Origin: Methylocystaceae bacterium
GTDB lineage: Bacteria; Pseudomonadota; Alphaproteobacteria; Rhizobiales; Beijerinckiaceae
Direction: 5' to 3'
Assembly: GCA_009773555.1 (NCBI GenBank)
Contig: WSXZ01000002.1
Location: 1 to 64,000, forward strand
Length of the DNA: 64,000 nt
Every line of letters begins with the position of its first letter. The stretch's first letter is position 1. This document shows positions 1-8,966 of this stretch, one piece after another. A program made the translations under genes and the position numbers. The notes under the pieces were generated by a model that saw only the letters and a program-made list of their open reading frames with translations, had not been told where the DNA came from and did no database searches.

Positions 1-186
1 CTCATTGTCGCCCATGCCATAGAAGTCGCCGGTGTCGAGCAATGTGACGCCAGCGTCCAGAGCGGCGTGAATGGTGGCGACGCCTTCCGCGCGATCCGAC
101 GCGCCGTAGAGGTCCGACATGCCCATGCAGCCGAGGCCGATGGCTGATGCAATGGGGCCATTCGCGCCAAGCTGGCGAGTGATCAT
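1..186 (-). CDS. aldo/keto reductase, N-terminal part (cut by window edge)
   Basis: The minus frame from the ATG at 184-186 reads 62 codons off the left edge. It begins [20 protein letters not shown] and ends with [12 protein letters not shown], the strand and loop that carry the conserved Asp and catalytic Tyr of the aldo/keto reductase superfamily (usual form DTADxYG.G.NE). Such enzymes are cytosolic NAD(P)H-dependent carbonyl reductases of about 330 residues, so roughly four fifths is missing. Substrate cannot be told from this piece. A second minus-strand ORF over the same bases is a shadow rich in Arg and His. Confidence 0.85.
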   Translation of the reverse strand, partial: MITRQLGANGPIASAIGLGCMGMSDLYGASDRAEGVATIHAALDAGVTLLDTGDFYGMGDNE

Positions 187-330
187 CGAGCACCTCTTAA
201 GAATTCATGTCGGGCGACTGCGGTTAGGCGCGCGCCGAACTGCGATCCGCCAATGCTGGACTTCACAGTCAGAACGAATGAAACTCAACTCACGCCAAAA
301 AAAATTCGGGAATAAACCGCTGCGCCGCCT

Positions 331-373
331 GATCTGTCGCGTTACAGTTCGGGTAACTGTAGCGCGACAGATC
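331..373. repeat. 19-base imperfect inverted repeat built on GATCTGTCGCG
   Basis: The left arm GATCTGTCGCGTTACAGTT (331-349) and right arm AACTGTAGCGCGACAGATC (355-373) pair at 18 of 19 positions around a 5-base loop. It could act as a hairpin terminator or a protein-binding site. There is no T-run after it, so an ordinary intrinsic terminator is less likely. A third copy in the same orientation as the right arm follows at 385-403. Confidence 0.7.
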
Positions 374-384
374 GGATGGCCACC

Positions 385-403
385 CGCGACAGATCAAATG
401 GCC
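385..403 (-). repeat. dispersed GGCCATTTGATCTGTCGCG repeat, left copy
   Basis: Read on the minus strand, this is the same 19-mer as bases 47964-47982 on the plus strand. A near copy stands at 48081-48099. The two exact copies are inverted relative to each other and lie either side of the prophage. Confidence 0.75.
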
Positions 404-485
404 AAGCCCCCTTTGAGGCTGAGACCCTTTCATAGGCGGCTCAGGCTCGGAATGGCTGGGAGGGGCATAGCGGAACCTCTGCCGC

Positions 486-2084
486 TTAGGTGGGCAACTC
501 CGAGGCGAACAACTTTTCTAATTCTGAGATCTTGATAGGTTTGACGAAATGCCGGTCAAAGCCCGCTTGGGCGCTTCGCTCAAGGTAATCGGCCTGGCCC
601 CAACCCGACAACGCGGCGATGAATAGCGAATCTCCGCCGGGAAGCTGTCTGATCCTCCGCACCGTTTCGTAACCATCCATCCCGGGCATGCCAAGATCGA
701 CAAAGACGATGCGCGGCTGAAATTTCGGGATCGCTTCCAGCGCCTCGGCTCCGCCAGGAACGACCTGCACCTCCATCCCAAAGGAGGCGATCAACTCGGC
801 AGTGAGGTTGCCGACAAGCGGGTCGTCGTCGACGACCAGCACCTTGGTCGGGGAGGCGCGCCGCTCCCCTGTATCTGGCGCGGCGTCTTGCACAGTGTCT
901 TGCGCGGGTTCAACGTCCGCCGCAACCGGCGCTTCGCTCAACGGAAGCCGGACGATGAACTCGCTGCCCATGCCCGCGCCGCCGCTTCGGGCTTCAATTG
1001 TGCCTCCGTGCAACGTTACAAGACTGCGGGTGAGCGAAAGACCGACGCCAATCCCGCCTTGAGCCCTTCCGAGATTGCGATCGACCTGGGTGAAGATGTC
1101 GAAAACGCGCGTTATCATTTCGGGCGGAATTCCGACGCCCGTATCCTTAACGATCACCACCGCGGAACGACCGTCTTGCGTCACCGTTACATCGATCGCG
1201 CCGACGTCTGCTGTATATTTCGCGGCATTGTTGAGAAGATTTGAAAAAATCTGGCCCAGACGAACGGGATCGCCCTCGATGAAAAGCTCTGCCGAGGACG
1301 CGTGAAACTGTTTGCGATGTTTCCCCGCTTGAAGTTTGTCGGCCCCTTGTTCGAACACTTCGCGCACGAGCGAGACAAGATCGACGCGCTCCTTCTGAAG
1401 CTCTAACTTGCCGCGGCTGATGCGCGAAACTTCAAGAAGGTCGTCGATAATACGCGTGAGCTGTTGTGTTTGCCTCTCGATCGCCGATAACGCCTTGTCG
1501 CCATCGGCGCCGGCTGAGCGCCGCTTGATGTGAATCGCCGCGCAAATCACAGCGAGAGGATTGCGCAACTCGTGGGCCAGCACGGCGAGGAACTCGTCCT
1601 TGCGGCGATTGGCGGTTTGCAGCGCGTCCAGCGCATCGCCAATGGCGTATTGCAGTCCACGGGCGTCAATCGCGTTCTTGACCGCGCTGATCAGCGAGCG
1701 CTTTTGCACAGGGCGTTCGATGAAGCCGATACTGGGGCGTTTTTCGAGCTTTCGTAGTAACGCCAGATCTTTTTGAGCGTGGCCGCGGGCGAGAAGCAAC
1801 ACAACGGGCAACTGCGACCATGCTGGTTCAGAACCGAACAGGTCACGCCAGGTCACCGCCCGACCGCGCGGCAACGCCTCCTCCGCCATAAGAACGCAGC
1901 CCGCGCCTTTCGCGATCTCCCGGCGTAGCTCTTCTTCGTTGCTGCAAATGCAGCTAGAAAGACCGCTACGATTGAGCGCGTCTTCGGCGAGCGCGGCGTC
2001 GCGCCCAGTTGGCGTCATAATCAGAACGCGCAGGCTATCCTCGGCTCTCGGGACGACCTCCGCTGCGCTACTCTCCGCCATCAT
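486..2084 (-). CDS. hybrid sensor histidine kinase with C-terminal receiver
   Basis: The 532-residue protein has, in order: a degenerate receiver-like domain (about 18-140); a HisKA dimerisation domain with the phosphoacceptor His171 in LAVLAHELRNPL; an HATPase domain with N box NLLNNAAKYT, G1 DTGVGIP and G2 GVGLSL; and a true receiver (414-532) with DDD at its start and phosphoacceptor Asp463 in VFVDLGMPG. No membrane segment is visible, so it should act in the cytoplasm. Its ATG overlaps the stop of the upstream KaiC-like gene (ATGA), so the two are co-translated. In bacterial KaiC-kinase pairs the KaiC-like ATPase is thought to feed a signal to the kinase; that link here is inference. Confidence 0.93.
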   Translation of the reverse strand: MMAESSAAEVVPRAEDSLRVLIMTPTGRDAALAEDALNRSGLSSCICSNEEELRREIAKGAGCVLMAEEALPRGRAVTWRDLFGSEPAWSQLPVVLLLARGHAQKDLALLRKLEKRPSIGFIERPVQKRSLISAVKNAIDARGLQYAIGDALDALQTANRRKDEFLAVLAHELRNPLAVICAAIHIKRRSAGADGDKALSAIERQTQQLTRIIDDLLEVSRISRGKLELQKERVDLVSLVREVFEQGADKLQAGKHRKQFHASSAELFIEGDPVRLGQIFSNLLNNAAKYTADVGAIDVTVTQDGRSAVVIVKDTGVGIPPEMITRVFDIFTQVDRNLGRAQGGIGVGLSLTRSLVTLHGGTIEARSGGAGMGSEFIVRLPLSEAPVAADVEPAQDTVQDAAPDTGERRASPTKVLVVDDDPLVGNLTAELIASFGMEVQVVPGGAEALEAIPKFQPRIVFVDLGMPGMDGYETVRRIRQLPGGDSLFIAALSGWGQADYLERSAQAGFDRHFVKPIKISELEKLFASELPT

Positions 2085-3568
2085 TGATTCGGAACGATGG
2101 GCTCAGGATGATGCACGGGCGTCCCGGTCAGGACGCCTGTAAAGCCCGTAAGCGGCTCGCTGACGTCCATGCCCCCCGCTTTCATGGTCAGTTCTCGGAT
2201 CGTGTGCTCATGTTGGCCGCTACGCTTTTTGACGATCGACAAGGCCTTGTGCAGCGCGCCGTTAAGCTCGAAATAGCGAAGCAAGAACACATTGTCGGCC
2301 AGGAAGCTGAAGTCCAAGGGCGAAGTGAGCTCCGTTCCGAAAATTCCATGCTGTGTCAGCGTCATGATGGTGACAATCTGACGACGGCTCAGAAAGGAGA
2401 GCAATTCTCTGATGTGAAGAATAACACTCGGTTCTTCCGTCGCGGATTGCATATAGCCGTTCAGCGTGTCGATCACGACGAGCTTCACGCCCTGCTTCTC
2501 GACTCGATCCGTGACCAGGGCGGCGATTTCGCCGACGCTCAGTTCGGCCGGATCGAGATGCCTGAGTTCAATGCGGCCGGCGTCGACTTCAGCGCGCATG
2601 TCTAAGCCTAATCCCTCGCTGCGGCCGATAAAGCTCTCCTTGGTCTCGTCGAACAGAAAAAGGGCGCATTTCTCGCCGCGCTTGGCCGCGGCCATCGCGT
2701 AGAGCGATATTATCGTGGATTTTCCCACGCCGGCCGGCCCCGCTATGAGCGTGTTCGAACCCCGGGGAAGCCCGCCGCCGACAAGCGCGTCAATCGCTGA
2801 GTTGCCGGAGCCGAGCGCCGGCTCCGCCGCGAGGCTCGGAAAGCTCTGTGCAACCAGGCGAGGATGCACGGTCAGCCCTCCGGTGGCGATCGTTGCGTCG
2901 TGCGAGCCGCTCACATAGCTGCAGCCGCGCAGTTTGATCACCCGTAATGCGCGTCGGTCGGCCCCGTAGGAAGATTGTTTTTGCCGCAATTCGATGATGC
3001 CGTCAGACAGCGTCTGGCTGCGAAGATCCTTTTCCGTCATCGATGCTTCATCCAGCATAACCGTCGTGCAGTCGCGCGCCGCCATGAAGTCGCGAATACG
3101 CTTCAGTTGACGCCGATGGAAGGCCGCCGTCGGCGCGACAACGCGCAGACTCGAGATCGTATCGAGCACGAGCAGCTTTGGTTTGAACCGTTCGACTTCG
3201 GAAAAAAGATGATCGAACGTCTCGCCGATCTCGACCTCCGCTTCCGGGAAAAGCGTGTAATCGAGCTCTGCGTCTCCCCCGCTGGGCGGCTCCGACAGGC
3301 CGGTGATATTGATCCCGTCAAGATTCCATCCGTGCGATGCGGCGATCGACCGCAACTGTTGCGGCGACTCGGCGCTCGTCGCGAGCAGGCAGCTTTCACC
3401 CGCGCGAACCGCCTGGATCAGCAACTGGAGCGCCATGGTCGTCTTGCCGCTGCCCGGCGGGCCTTCGACGAGAATAAGAGAGCCGCGCGGGAGTCCGCCG
3501 TGAAGAACCCTGTCGAGCCCCGGGACGCCTGTCGCAAAACGCGGGGTTGTTTCTATTGGCATGGACAC
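2081..3568 (-). CDS. KaiC-like double RecA-domain ATPase
   Basis: The 495 residues form two tandem RecA-like domains, each with a P-loop: PPGSGKTTMA in the first (about residues 36-45) and PAGVGKSTII in the second (about 265-275). Walker B strands such as LLVLDTIS follow each. This is the KaiC/RadA-related architecture. KaiA and KaiB genes are not seen, so this is probably a signalling ATPase paired with the downstream hybrid kinase rather than part of a full clock. The chosen start is a GTG 8 bases after GGGAG; an ATG two codons later is the alternative. The stop overlaps the kinase start. Confidence 0.9.
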   Translation of the reverse strand: MSMPIETTPRFATGVPGLDRVLHGGLPRGSLILVEGPPGSGKTTMALQLLIQAVRAGESCLLATSAESPQQLRSIAASHGWNLDGINITGLSEPPSGGDAELDYTLFPEAEVEIGETFDHLFSEVERFKPKLLVLDTISSLRVVAPTAAFHRRQLKRIRDFMAARDCTTVMLDEASMTEKDLRSQTLSDGIIELRQKQSSYGADRRALRVIKLRGCSYVSGSHDATIATGGLTVHPRLVAQSFPSLAAEPALGSGNSAIDALVGGGLPRGSNTLIAGPAGVGKSTIISLYAMAAAKRGEKCALFLFDETKESFIGRSEGLGLDMRAEVDAGRIELRHLDPAELSVGEIAALVTDRVEKQGVKLVVIDTLNGYMQSATEEPSVILHIRELLSFLSRRQIVTIMTLTQHGIFGTELTSPLDFSFLADNVFLLRYFELNGALHKALSIVKKRSGQHEHTIRELTMKAGGMDVSEPLTGFTGVLTGTPVHHPEPIVPNQ

Positions 3569-3730
3569 TGTGGCGCTCCCGACAATCTAACCAGCTTACG
3601 CATGGCAGATATCCGAAAATTTCCTCTAGGCCTACGCTAGCTGGCAGCCTTCCGCTAGGGGAGGCCCTATGCCGTGGCTGTGCCGCTTGCTGGTTGGACG
3701 CGGTAGCAGAGAGCGCCACTGAACCGCCCG

Positions 3731-3925
3731 TCACCCGGCCGTATTTGTCTCCTGCTGCGGACTAGATTCTCGTGACGGCCTTATCCCTCGGTTTACACTT
3801 GTATATAAGGCCTCGATCTCAGCGACTTCCCGGCCTGATACCCTCGCCAGCTGCGTGATTTCACCTTGGCTCGGGACTTCCTGCCCATACTTCATCAGCT
3901 CGGCTACGATCTCGTCTGTCTTCAA
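3731..3925 (-). CDS. small protein of unknown function, TTG start
   Basis: A 64-residue acidic protein beginning KTDEIVAELMKYGQ after the start codon, with regular helix-like content. I chose the TTG at 3923-3925 because GAGGGAGG lies 5 bases before it. A GTG 18 codons further up (3979) gives an Arg-rich extension and lacks a spaced ribosome site. No family is recognised. It lies between the KaiC gene and the left edge of the prophage, so it could be host or phage. Confidence 0.5.
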   Translation of the reverse strand: MKTDEIVAELMKYGQEVPSQGEITQLARVSGREVAEIEALYTSVNRGIRPSRESSPQQETNTAG

Positions 3926-4067
3926 TTCAGCCTCCCTCGCAAGGAGAATGCATCTGCGTAAGGGACCGCGCTCGGCCACCCCTAATTTCGTTAGGTTTAA
4001 ACTTCGGAGTTAAGAGCGTTGAAACAGAAGGCAACCGTTCCGCGACGCTCAAAATAGCGCCGTCCGC

Positions 4068-4880
4068 TCACAACCGCCTCACGATGATCTCGGCCGCGCG
4101 CTTCGCGCCCGAGCCGCCCGCGGCCGTATAGGTCAGCTCCGCCCTGTCGATTCGGCCGCCGGTCTCGCGATAGATGGCTCGTGTTTCCTTGCTGTCGTTC
4201 ATCGTCAGCACGAAGCGCCCTTTAATGCCCCTTAAAAGCGCCGCCAAAGCCTCGTGATCGGCGCGGGGGAACGACGCTCGATAGTAGCCCTCGGTCCCGT
4301 AATAGGGTGGGTCGACATAGAACAGCGTTTCCGGCCGATCCCAGCGCGCGATGAACTCGCGCCAATCAAGACAGTCGATCGTCACGCCACCAAGCCGCTC
4401 ATGGACCGCTTCCAGCACGCCGCCGAGCCTATTGAGATCGAAGCGCGCCGGCCCATGCGTGTCCATGCCGAAGCTCTTGCCCCGCACCTTTCCCCCGAAA
4501 GTGAGTTTCTGCAGATAGAGAAACCGCGCCGCGCGCTCCAGATCGGTGAGAAGCTCCGGCGGTTGTGCGGCCAGACGCTCGAAGTCGGCGCGGCTCGCGA
4601 CCTGCCATTTGAGCGTGTCCATAAACTGCTGGTAGTGGCGCTGCAGGATGCGGAAGAAGTTCGCGACGTCCCGGTCTGCGTCATTGATCGTCTCGACCCG
4701 CGCGGCCTTCCGTCGCCGGAAGAACACGCCGCCCATGCCGACGAAAGGCTCAGCGTAGACCCTGTGCGGCGTCGCCTCGATAAGGGCGCAGAGGCGCTTC
4801 GCCAGCTGCTTTTTGCCGCCAACCCAGCCGGCCGCCGGCGAGACGGGCGCGACCTCACGCCAATCGCTTAGATCATCCAT
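4068..4880 (-). CDS. DNA N6-adenine methyltransferase (Dam/D12 class)
   Basis: A 270-residue D12-class methylase. The SAM-binding motif PFVGMGGVFF stands at about residues 41-50 and the catalytic DPPY appears as VDPPYYGTEGYY at about 189-200. It transfers a methyl group to adenine N6 in duplex DNA. It is the last gene of the late operon, at the phage's right end, where Mu carries its mom DNA-modification gene, so protection of phage DNA from host restriction is a fair inference. The target sequence cannot be read from the protein. A 188-base spacer separates it from the tail gene D, unlike the overlapping genes above, so it may have its own promoter. Confidence 0.92.
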   Translation of the reverse strand: MDDLSDWREVAPVSPAAGWVGGKKQLAKRLCALIEATPHRVYAEPFVGMGGVFFRRRKAARVETINDADRDVANFFRILQRHYQQFMDTLKWQVASRADFERLAAQPPELLTDLERAARFLYLQKLTFGGKVRGKSFGMDTHGPARFDLNRLGGVLEAVHERLGGVTIDCLDWREFIARWDRPETLFYVDPPYYGTEGYYRASFPRADHEALAALLRGIKGRFVLTMNDSKETRAIYRETGGRIDRAELTYTAAGGSGAKRAAEIIVRRL

Positions 4881-5068
4881 TGTTCGTTAATCCCGAGTCC
4901 GCATCCTCCCCTTGGCGGGGAGCGTTATCGGTTGGTTGCGCTGCGCGGGACTTGATTTGCCGTCTGGACCCGCGTCCGGGGCGACCCGGCCCCGCTAAGA
5001 GAATTCTAAATCGACGGGCGTCCCCGGCTTGTGCCACGCGAACAAACCAGGCGTGTCGCTCGCTTCGC

Positions 5069-6085
5069 TCACTCCTTCTTTCCTTTCTCGTCGTCGCCGG
5101 CCTTCACATGCACCGTGGTGTAAAAGCCGCCGGCCGACTCCCAGACTTTTTCGACGGTCTCGGCCTTCCAACGGCCGTCGATAGGTTTGCCAAAGCCCGA
5201 AACATTGACCGGCGCCTCGGCGTGCGCGTGCGGGAGGCCGGGGCTGTCGAAGTGCCCCGAGCCCGTGTCGTTCCCCATTTCATAGGCTTCCGACTCAGCC
5301 GCCTTCTTCGCGTCGTCCTCGCTGCGGAACGGGTGCGGCAGGGCGTGAAGGGGTCCCTTTCGGCCGGTCTTATGCTTCGCGACCTTGCGCTTGCCAGCCT
5401 TCTCGTCGTGCCAGCTCGCGGCGACGTCGCCCACCTCGGGGCGCGGCTCGATCTCGATCTCATAGACAAAGCCTTTGCGGCGCAAGATCTCGATCGGCGT
5501 GAGTTTCTTGCCAGAGGCGCTCTTGCCGCCGCCGCGCTTCACCGCGATCAGCTTGCCGCCCGCCGGCTTGCAGATCGCGCCAACTTCTTCGGAAAGCTCC
5601 GTCGCAAAATCGATATGCGACTGGTTCCAGCGCAGCCGGTAAGGCACTTTGATCTTGGCGACCTCGGCGTCGACTTCAGCTTCGAGCCCCGCCTGCTTGG
5701 CGACGTCCTCGATGATGTCGCCATAGGTCTTATCGTCGTAATGTTTCGAGGCGTGAGCTTTCAGCTTGTCGACATAGTCGGCCGCCCGCAGCACGATTGT
5801 GATCCGGTCTCCCTCTTCCGGATCGCCGCCGCAGACGATTTTCTGCACGGTGAACTCGCCCTGCATCACCGGGCCTTCGTCCTCCCAGCCGCCGAGAATG
5901 GTGAATTTCTCGCCCCGACCGGGAAGGCCGAATTTCGAGGGCGGGCCGACGCAGATGATTTCGGCTTCGTCGCTCTCGTCGCCAGCCTGCTCCGTCACCT
6001 TGCAGGACAGCCAAAGACCCGAGAGACCGGGAAGAATATTCCGTCCCGAGCCGTTGTTGATGATGAGGATCGGCTTGCGCCACAT
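5069..6085 (-). CDS. phage late control D / baseplate hub protein (P2 gpD-like)
   Basis: A 338-residue protein with the gpD/gp27 fold signature: KTYGDIIEDVAKQAGL (about 117-132), then a WNQSHIDFATELSEEVG segment and a KLIAVKRG strand. gpD-family proteins form the trimeric hub at the end of the tail tube that holds the spike. It follows U and X in the P2 order. No clear ribosome site precedes the ATG at 6085. Confidence 0.9.
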   Translation of the reverse strand: MWRKPILIINNGSGRNILPGLSGLWLSCKVTEQAGDESDEAEIICVGPPSKFGLPGRGEKFTILGGWEDEGPVMQGEFTVQKIVCGGDPEEGDRITIVLRAADYVDKLKAHASKHYDDKTYGDIIEDVAKQAGLEAEVDAEVAKIKVPYRLRWNQSHIDFATELSEEVGAICKPAGGKLIAVKRGGGKSASGKKLTPIEILRRKGFVYEIEIEPRPEVGDVAASWHDEKAGKRKVAKHKTGRKGPLHALPHPFRSEDDAKKAAESEAYEMGNDTGSGHFDSPGLPHAHAEAPVNVSGFGKPIDGRWKAETVEKVWESAGGFYTTVHVKAGDDEKGKKE

Positions 6086-6094
6086 GGGGAGAGA

Positions 6095-6301
6095 TCAGTC
6101 CCAGGGATTGACGGTGGGGACCGGCGGCCTCGAAGGCGTCGGCGGGATTTCGACGAAGCGCGGCGCGACGACGAAAGGGCCTTCCCTGGCGAGGCCGGGA
6201 TTGGCGTCGAGCAGCGCCTCCATGGCGCCGTCCCGCTCCGATCCCATCTGCTCCTTGGCGAGGATGTCGAGTCGCACGGGCTCGATGATCAAGCGTTTCA
6301 A
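6095..6301 (-). CDS. phage tail protein X (P2 gpX-like), TTG start
   Basis: A 68-residue protein at the place of gpX between U and D, of the size of that LysM-like baseplate family. Its C-terminal half is rich in Pro (PPTPSRPPVPTVNPWD). The start is TTG at 6299-6301, which overlaps the stop of U as TTGA; GGGAGG lies 7 bases before it. The assignment rests on position, size and the tail Pro/Trp end. Confidence 0.75.
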   Translation of the reverse strand: MKRLIIEPVRLDILAKEQMGSERDGAMEALLDANPGLAREGPFVVAPRFVEIPPTPSRPPVPTVNPWD

Positions 6302-6714
6302 AACCCGCCTCCCGCATGCTCGCCGATGAAGAGCAATTCGATGGTGAACTCCCAGCGCCAGCCGACGCCGCCGGGCGCAATGCGGCGTTCCTCGCGCGAA
6401 ACGGTCTGGACCGCGACGAGCCCCTGATAGCCGCCGACCATCCCGCTCATCCTGATGTAGGGAACCGGCTCGCGCGCCTTGCAGTGGCGTTTCAGCGACT
6501 GGAAATTGTCGAGACCGCCGAAAATATGCGGCCGACAGGCAAGATGGAGGGTCTCGATATGGTCGCCGCCCGATACCGGCTGGTAATAGGGATCGCTGTC
6601 GAAAACGGGGTGACGCGCCCAGTTGGCTTCCATGATCTCGCCGAAACCGAGCGGCGTGATGCCGATCACGTCGACGATCGCAGAGCCGATGAGGGCGATC
6701 GGTTGCGACATCAT
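6298..6714 (-). CDS. phage tail protein U (P2 gpU-like)
   Basis: A 138-residue tail terminator-type protein of the gpU family (LGFGEIMEANWARHP near the N-terminus, VGWRWEFTIELL near the C-terminus). gpU caps the tube during tail assembly. The start codon overlaps the tape measure stop by one base (TGATG). A second ATG follows directly, so the true start may be 6711. Confidence 0.88.
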   Translation of the reverse strand: MMSQPIALIGSAIVDVIGITPLGFGEIMEANWARHPVFDSDPYYQPVSGGDHIETLHLACRPHIFGGLDNFQSLKRHCKAREPVPYIRMSGMVGGYQGLVAVQTVSREERRIAPGGVGWRWEFTIELLFIGEHAGGGF

Positions 6715-8906
6715 CAGCCTATGTCGTGAAGGGCGTTGTCGCGCGCGCTGCGGATGCGGCGATCGAACGCGGCAAGCTGGCGACGCATCGCGCCAGCGTC
6801 CTTGACGCCGTGGAAATGCGCGGTTCCGATTTGAATGGGGCCGCCGCGTCCGAGCCGCGACTGTTTTCCCGGCGTCGCTGGCGCGCTTCCGCCGCCTGTC
6901 GAGCCGCCGCCGCCGCGCGGCGCGCCCGTCAATGTGGGATTGACGCGCGTTCCTGATGTCGGCGCGCCAAAGTTCTGCAGCGCGCGCATGGCGCTGGCCG
7001 CCTCCTGCGCTTTTTGCTTGAGCGCTTCCATCTGTGCGATAGCGCCGGCGCCGTCGACGTTCGGCTTCACCGTCACGTTCAGCTTTTGCAGCGCATCGTA
7101 GAGATCGTTGGCCTTGGCGACGCTCTCAGCCGCCGCCTGATTGATTTGCTGCGCGTCGATATGAGGCCTCGCGCCTTCGATTTGTGAGATCATCGGCGCA
7201 GGCGCCCGGACTGGCCGATCGAGGCCGAGTCGCCTCTCATAGGCTGCAAGCGACTCGCCAGTGCCGGTTCTGGCCCGCTCCTGCGCCTCTATTCTGGCGC
7301 GCAGATCCGGATCGTTGACCACGCGCCTGGCTTCCGCCGCCGACAACATGTCCTTGCCTGCCTTAGAAAGGATCCTGTCGGCTTCCGCAGCGCGCTCCCA
7401 GCGCTCCGCCGCGGCCTGCCATTTCTCGGAAGCATCGCCGATGGGCTTCAGCGACCAACGCATCAGCCCGTCGCCGATTTCGGAAACCAGCGCTTTTAAG
7501 CGATTAAGGCGGTTAGCGGTCGTGTCTAGATCAACCTTGAGATTCTGGTCGAGCGAGCCCTTCCATGAACCGCTGGCGAGCATCTCAAGGTTCTTGCGGA
7601 TTTCGGGCAGCGCTTGGCCGCTACGCGCCGCCTCGTCCCACCATTCCTGTCCGAAGATTTTCACCGCTGCTGAAGCTTTTTCGGAGCTCTTCTCCAAACG
7701 GTCCAGCACGTCGAGAATCGTCTTCGTCGCGTCCGTCTTCATGCCCTGCTCGACCTGTTTCAGGGTCAAGCCGAGGATCTTGTAACCTTCCGCGGCCTGT
7801 TTCGCGCCGCGGCCGCCTGACGCCGCCGTGCGCATCTTGGACGAGAAGGCGTTCCAAAAGCGCGCGGCAACCTCCTCCTGCATGCCGATCGAATTGAGCG
7901 CCGTCGTCACCGCAAGCGACGTGTCGAGCGGAACACTGGCCGCTTTCGCGGCGCCGGCCGCACGCTGGAACATCTCCACGATGTCCTTCTCTGCGGAGGC
8001 CGAGGAGTCGCCGAGAGCGTTCACTTTGTCCGCAAATTCTTCAAGCTGCGGAATGGTCCACTGCGTCTGCGCTTTGATTTTCGCGAGACGCTCCGACGCC
8101 TCTTTCGGCGCGACGTCCCAGCCCGTTGCCGCTTTAGCAGCGAGCCGCATGAATGAGCCCAGGTCCTTGTAGGCAATTCCAGCCTGCCCAGCCATGGCGG
8201 TCAGCGCCGCCGTATCGGTCCGCGCCATGCCCATTTCGCGCGACACCTTATTGATCGCTCGCTCGACATCGAGCCAGCTCTCACCCTGATCGAGCGTGAC
8301 CTTCTTTTTCACATCGGCCATCGCCTTTTCGAAGTCGATCGCCTGTTTGGTTCCATAGGCCATCGCCGCGCCGACCGTTGCGACGGTTCCGCCGACGGCC
8401 GCGCCAACAGCCACGGCCCCGCCCGCACCGACGAGAAAGCCGGATCCAGGAGAGACGTGCGAGGCGGCTTCCGCGAAGCCTTCTTTCAGCGCGGCCTTTC
8501 GCTTGGCCATGGCGCCGCCAAGCGCGCCGGCCGCGAGAACGCTTCCTCCGCCCGAAGCGGCTGCGCCGATCCGCACCTTTCGCTCGGCCGCGCCCAGCGC
8601 ATTCGTTGATTTGGCCAGCCGATCCACCGCGGCGCGCGTGCGATCAATGCCGCTGGCGCCCGTTCCGATCGCGCGTAAGCCGGTCGCGGTCTTGCCGGCG
8701 GACTTGGCGCTCTTGTCGAGCGCGCCGCCGAGCTTCACGCTTGCATGCCAAGCCTTGTTGAGATCGCCGCCGAAGCGGCCTGTCGCGCGCCCGGAGAGCC
8801 TCGATGCGCTCTTGCTGAAGTCGGCGAGACTCTTCGCCGCCGCCTTCAGCTTTCCTTCGCCGTCGGTGAGGAATTTGAGCCTTACGGCGACGTCGAGATC
8901 GGCCAT
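6714..8906 (-). CDS. tail tape measure protein (P2 gpT-like)
   Basis: A 730-residue protein with an Ala/Lys-rich helical N-terminus, a hydrophobic Gly/Ala stretch (about 160-195) and the phage tape measure core DFEKAMADVKKKV, then MGMARTDTAALTAMAGQAG. It sets tail length and may help DNA entry. I chose the ATG at 8904-8906 because AGGAG lies 8 bases upstream; a longer frame to 8945 only adds an Arg-rich leader. Following an E/E' frameshift gene is the usual order in P2- and lambda-type tails. Confidence 0.93.
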   Translation of the reverse strand: MADLDVAVRLKFLTDGEGKLKAAAKSLADFSKSASRLSGRATGRFGGDLNKAWHASVKLGGALDKSAKSAGKTATGLRAIGTGASGIDRTRAAVDRLAKSTNALGAAERKVRIGAAASGGGSVLAAGALGGAMAKRKAALKEGFAEAASHVSPGSGFLVGAGGAVAVGAAVGGTVATVGAAMAYGTKQAIDFEKAMADVKKKVTLDQGESWLDVERAINKVSREMGMARTDTAALTAMAGQAGIAYKDLGSFMRLAAKAATGWDVAPKEASERLAKIKAQTQWTIPQLEEFADKVNALGDSSASAEKDIVEMFQRAAGAAKAASVPLDTSLAVTTALNSIGMQEEVAARFWNAFSSKMRTAASGGRGAKQAAEGYKILGLTLKQVEQGMKTDATKTILDVLDRLEKSSEKASAAVKIFGQEWWDEAARSGQALPEIRKNLEMLASGSWKGSLDQNLKVDLDTTANRLNRLKALVSEIGDGLMRWSLKPIGDASEKWQAAAERWERAAEADRILSKAGKDMLSAAEARRVVNDPDLRARIEAQERARTGTGESLAAYERRLGLDRPVRAPAPMISQIEGARPHIDAQQINQAAAESVAKANDLYDALQKLNVTVKPNVDGAGAIAQMEALKQKAQEAASAMRALQNFGAPTSGTRVNPTLTGAPRGGGGSTGGGSAPATPGKQSRLGRGGPIQIGTAHFHGVKDAGAMRRQLAAFDRRIRSARDNALHDIG

Positions 8907-8966
8907 GATTTTAGCTCCTGCGTCGCTCGCTCTGCGCCGCCGCAACCACTCGCGCCGGTTCCCGTC

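Larger units (their letters stand above)
187..485. other. intergenic region with an inverted repeat
   Basis: No gene is seen here. The stretch holds a strong imperfect inverted repeat (331-373) and three copies of the GATCTGTCGCG motif that also occurs near 48 kb. It lies between the divergent start of the reductase and the 3' end of the histidine kinase. Confidence 0.6.

Noticed and set aside
2-193. 63-codon minus-strand frame at the left edge
   Set aside because: Arg/His-rich shadow; the overlapping frame from 186 gives a clear aldo/keto reductase start.
3980-4067. Exact right end of the prophage, for example TGAAACAG at about 4019
   Set aside because: A loosely similar TGAGACAC occurs inverted near 45490, but flanking 5-base duplications do not match and inner binding sites do not align. 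Ends left open.
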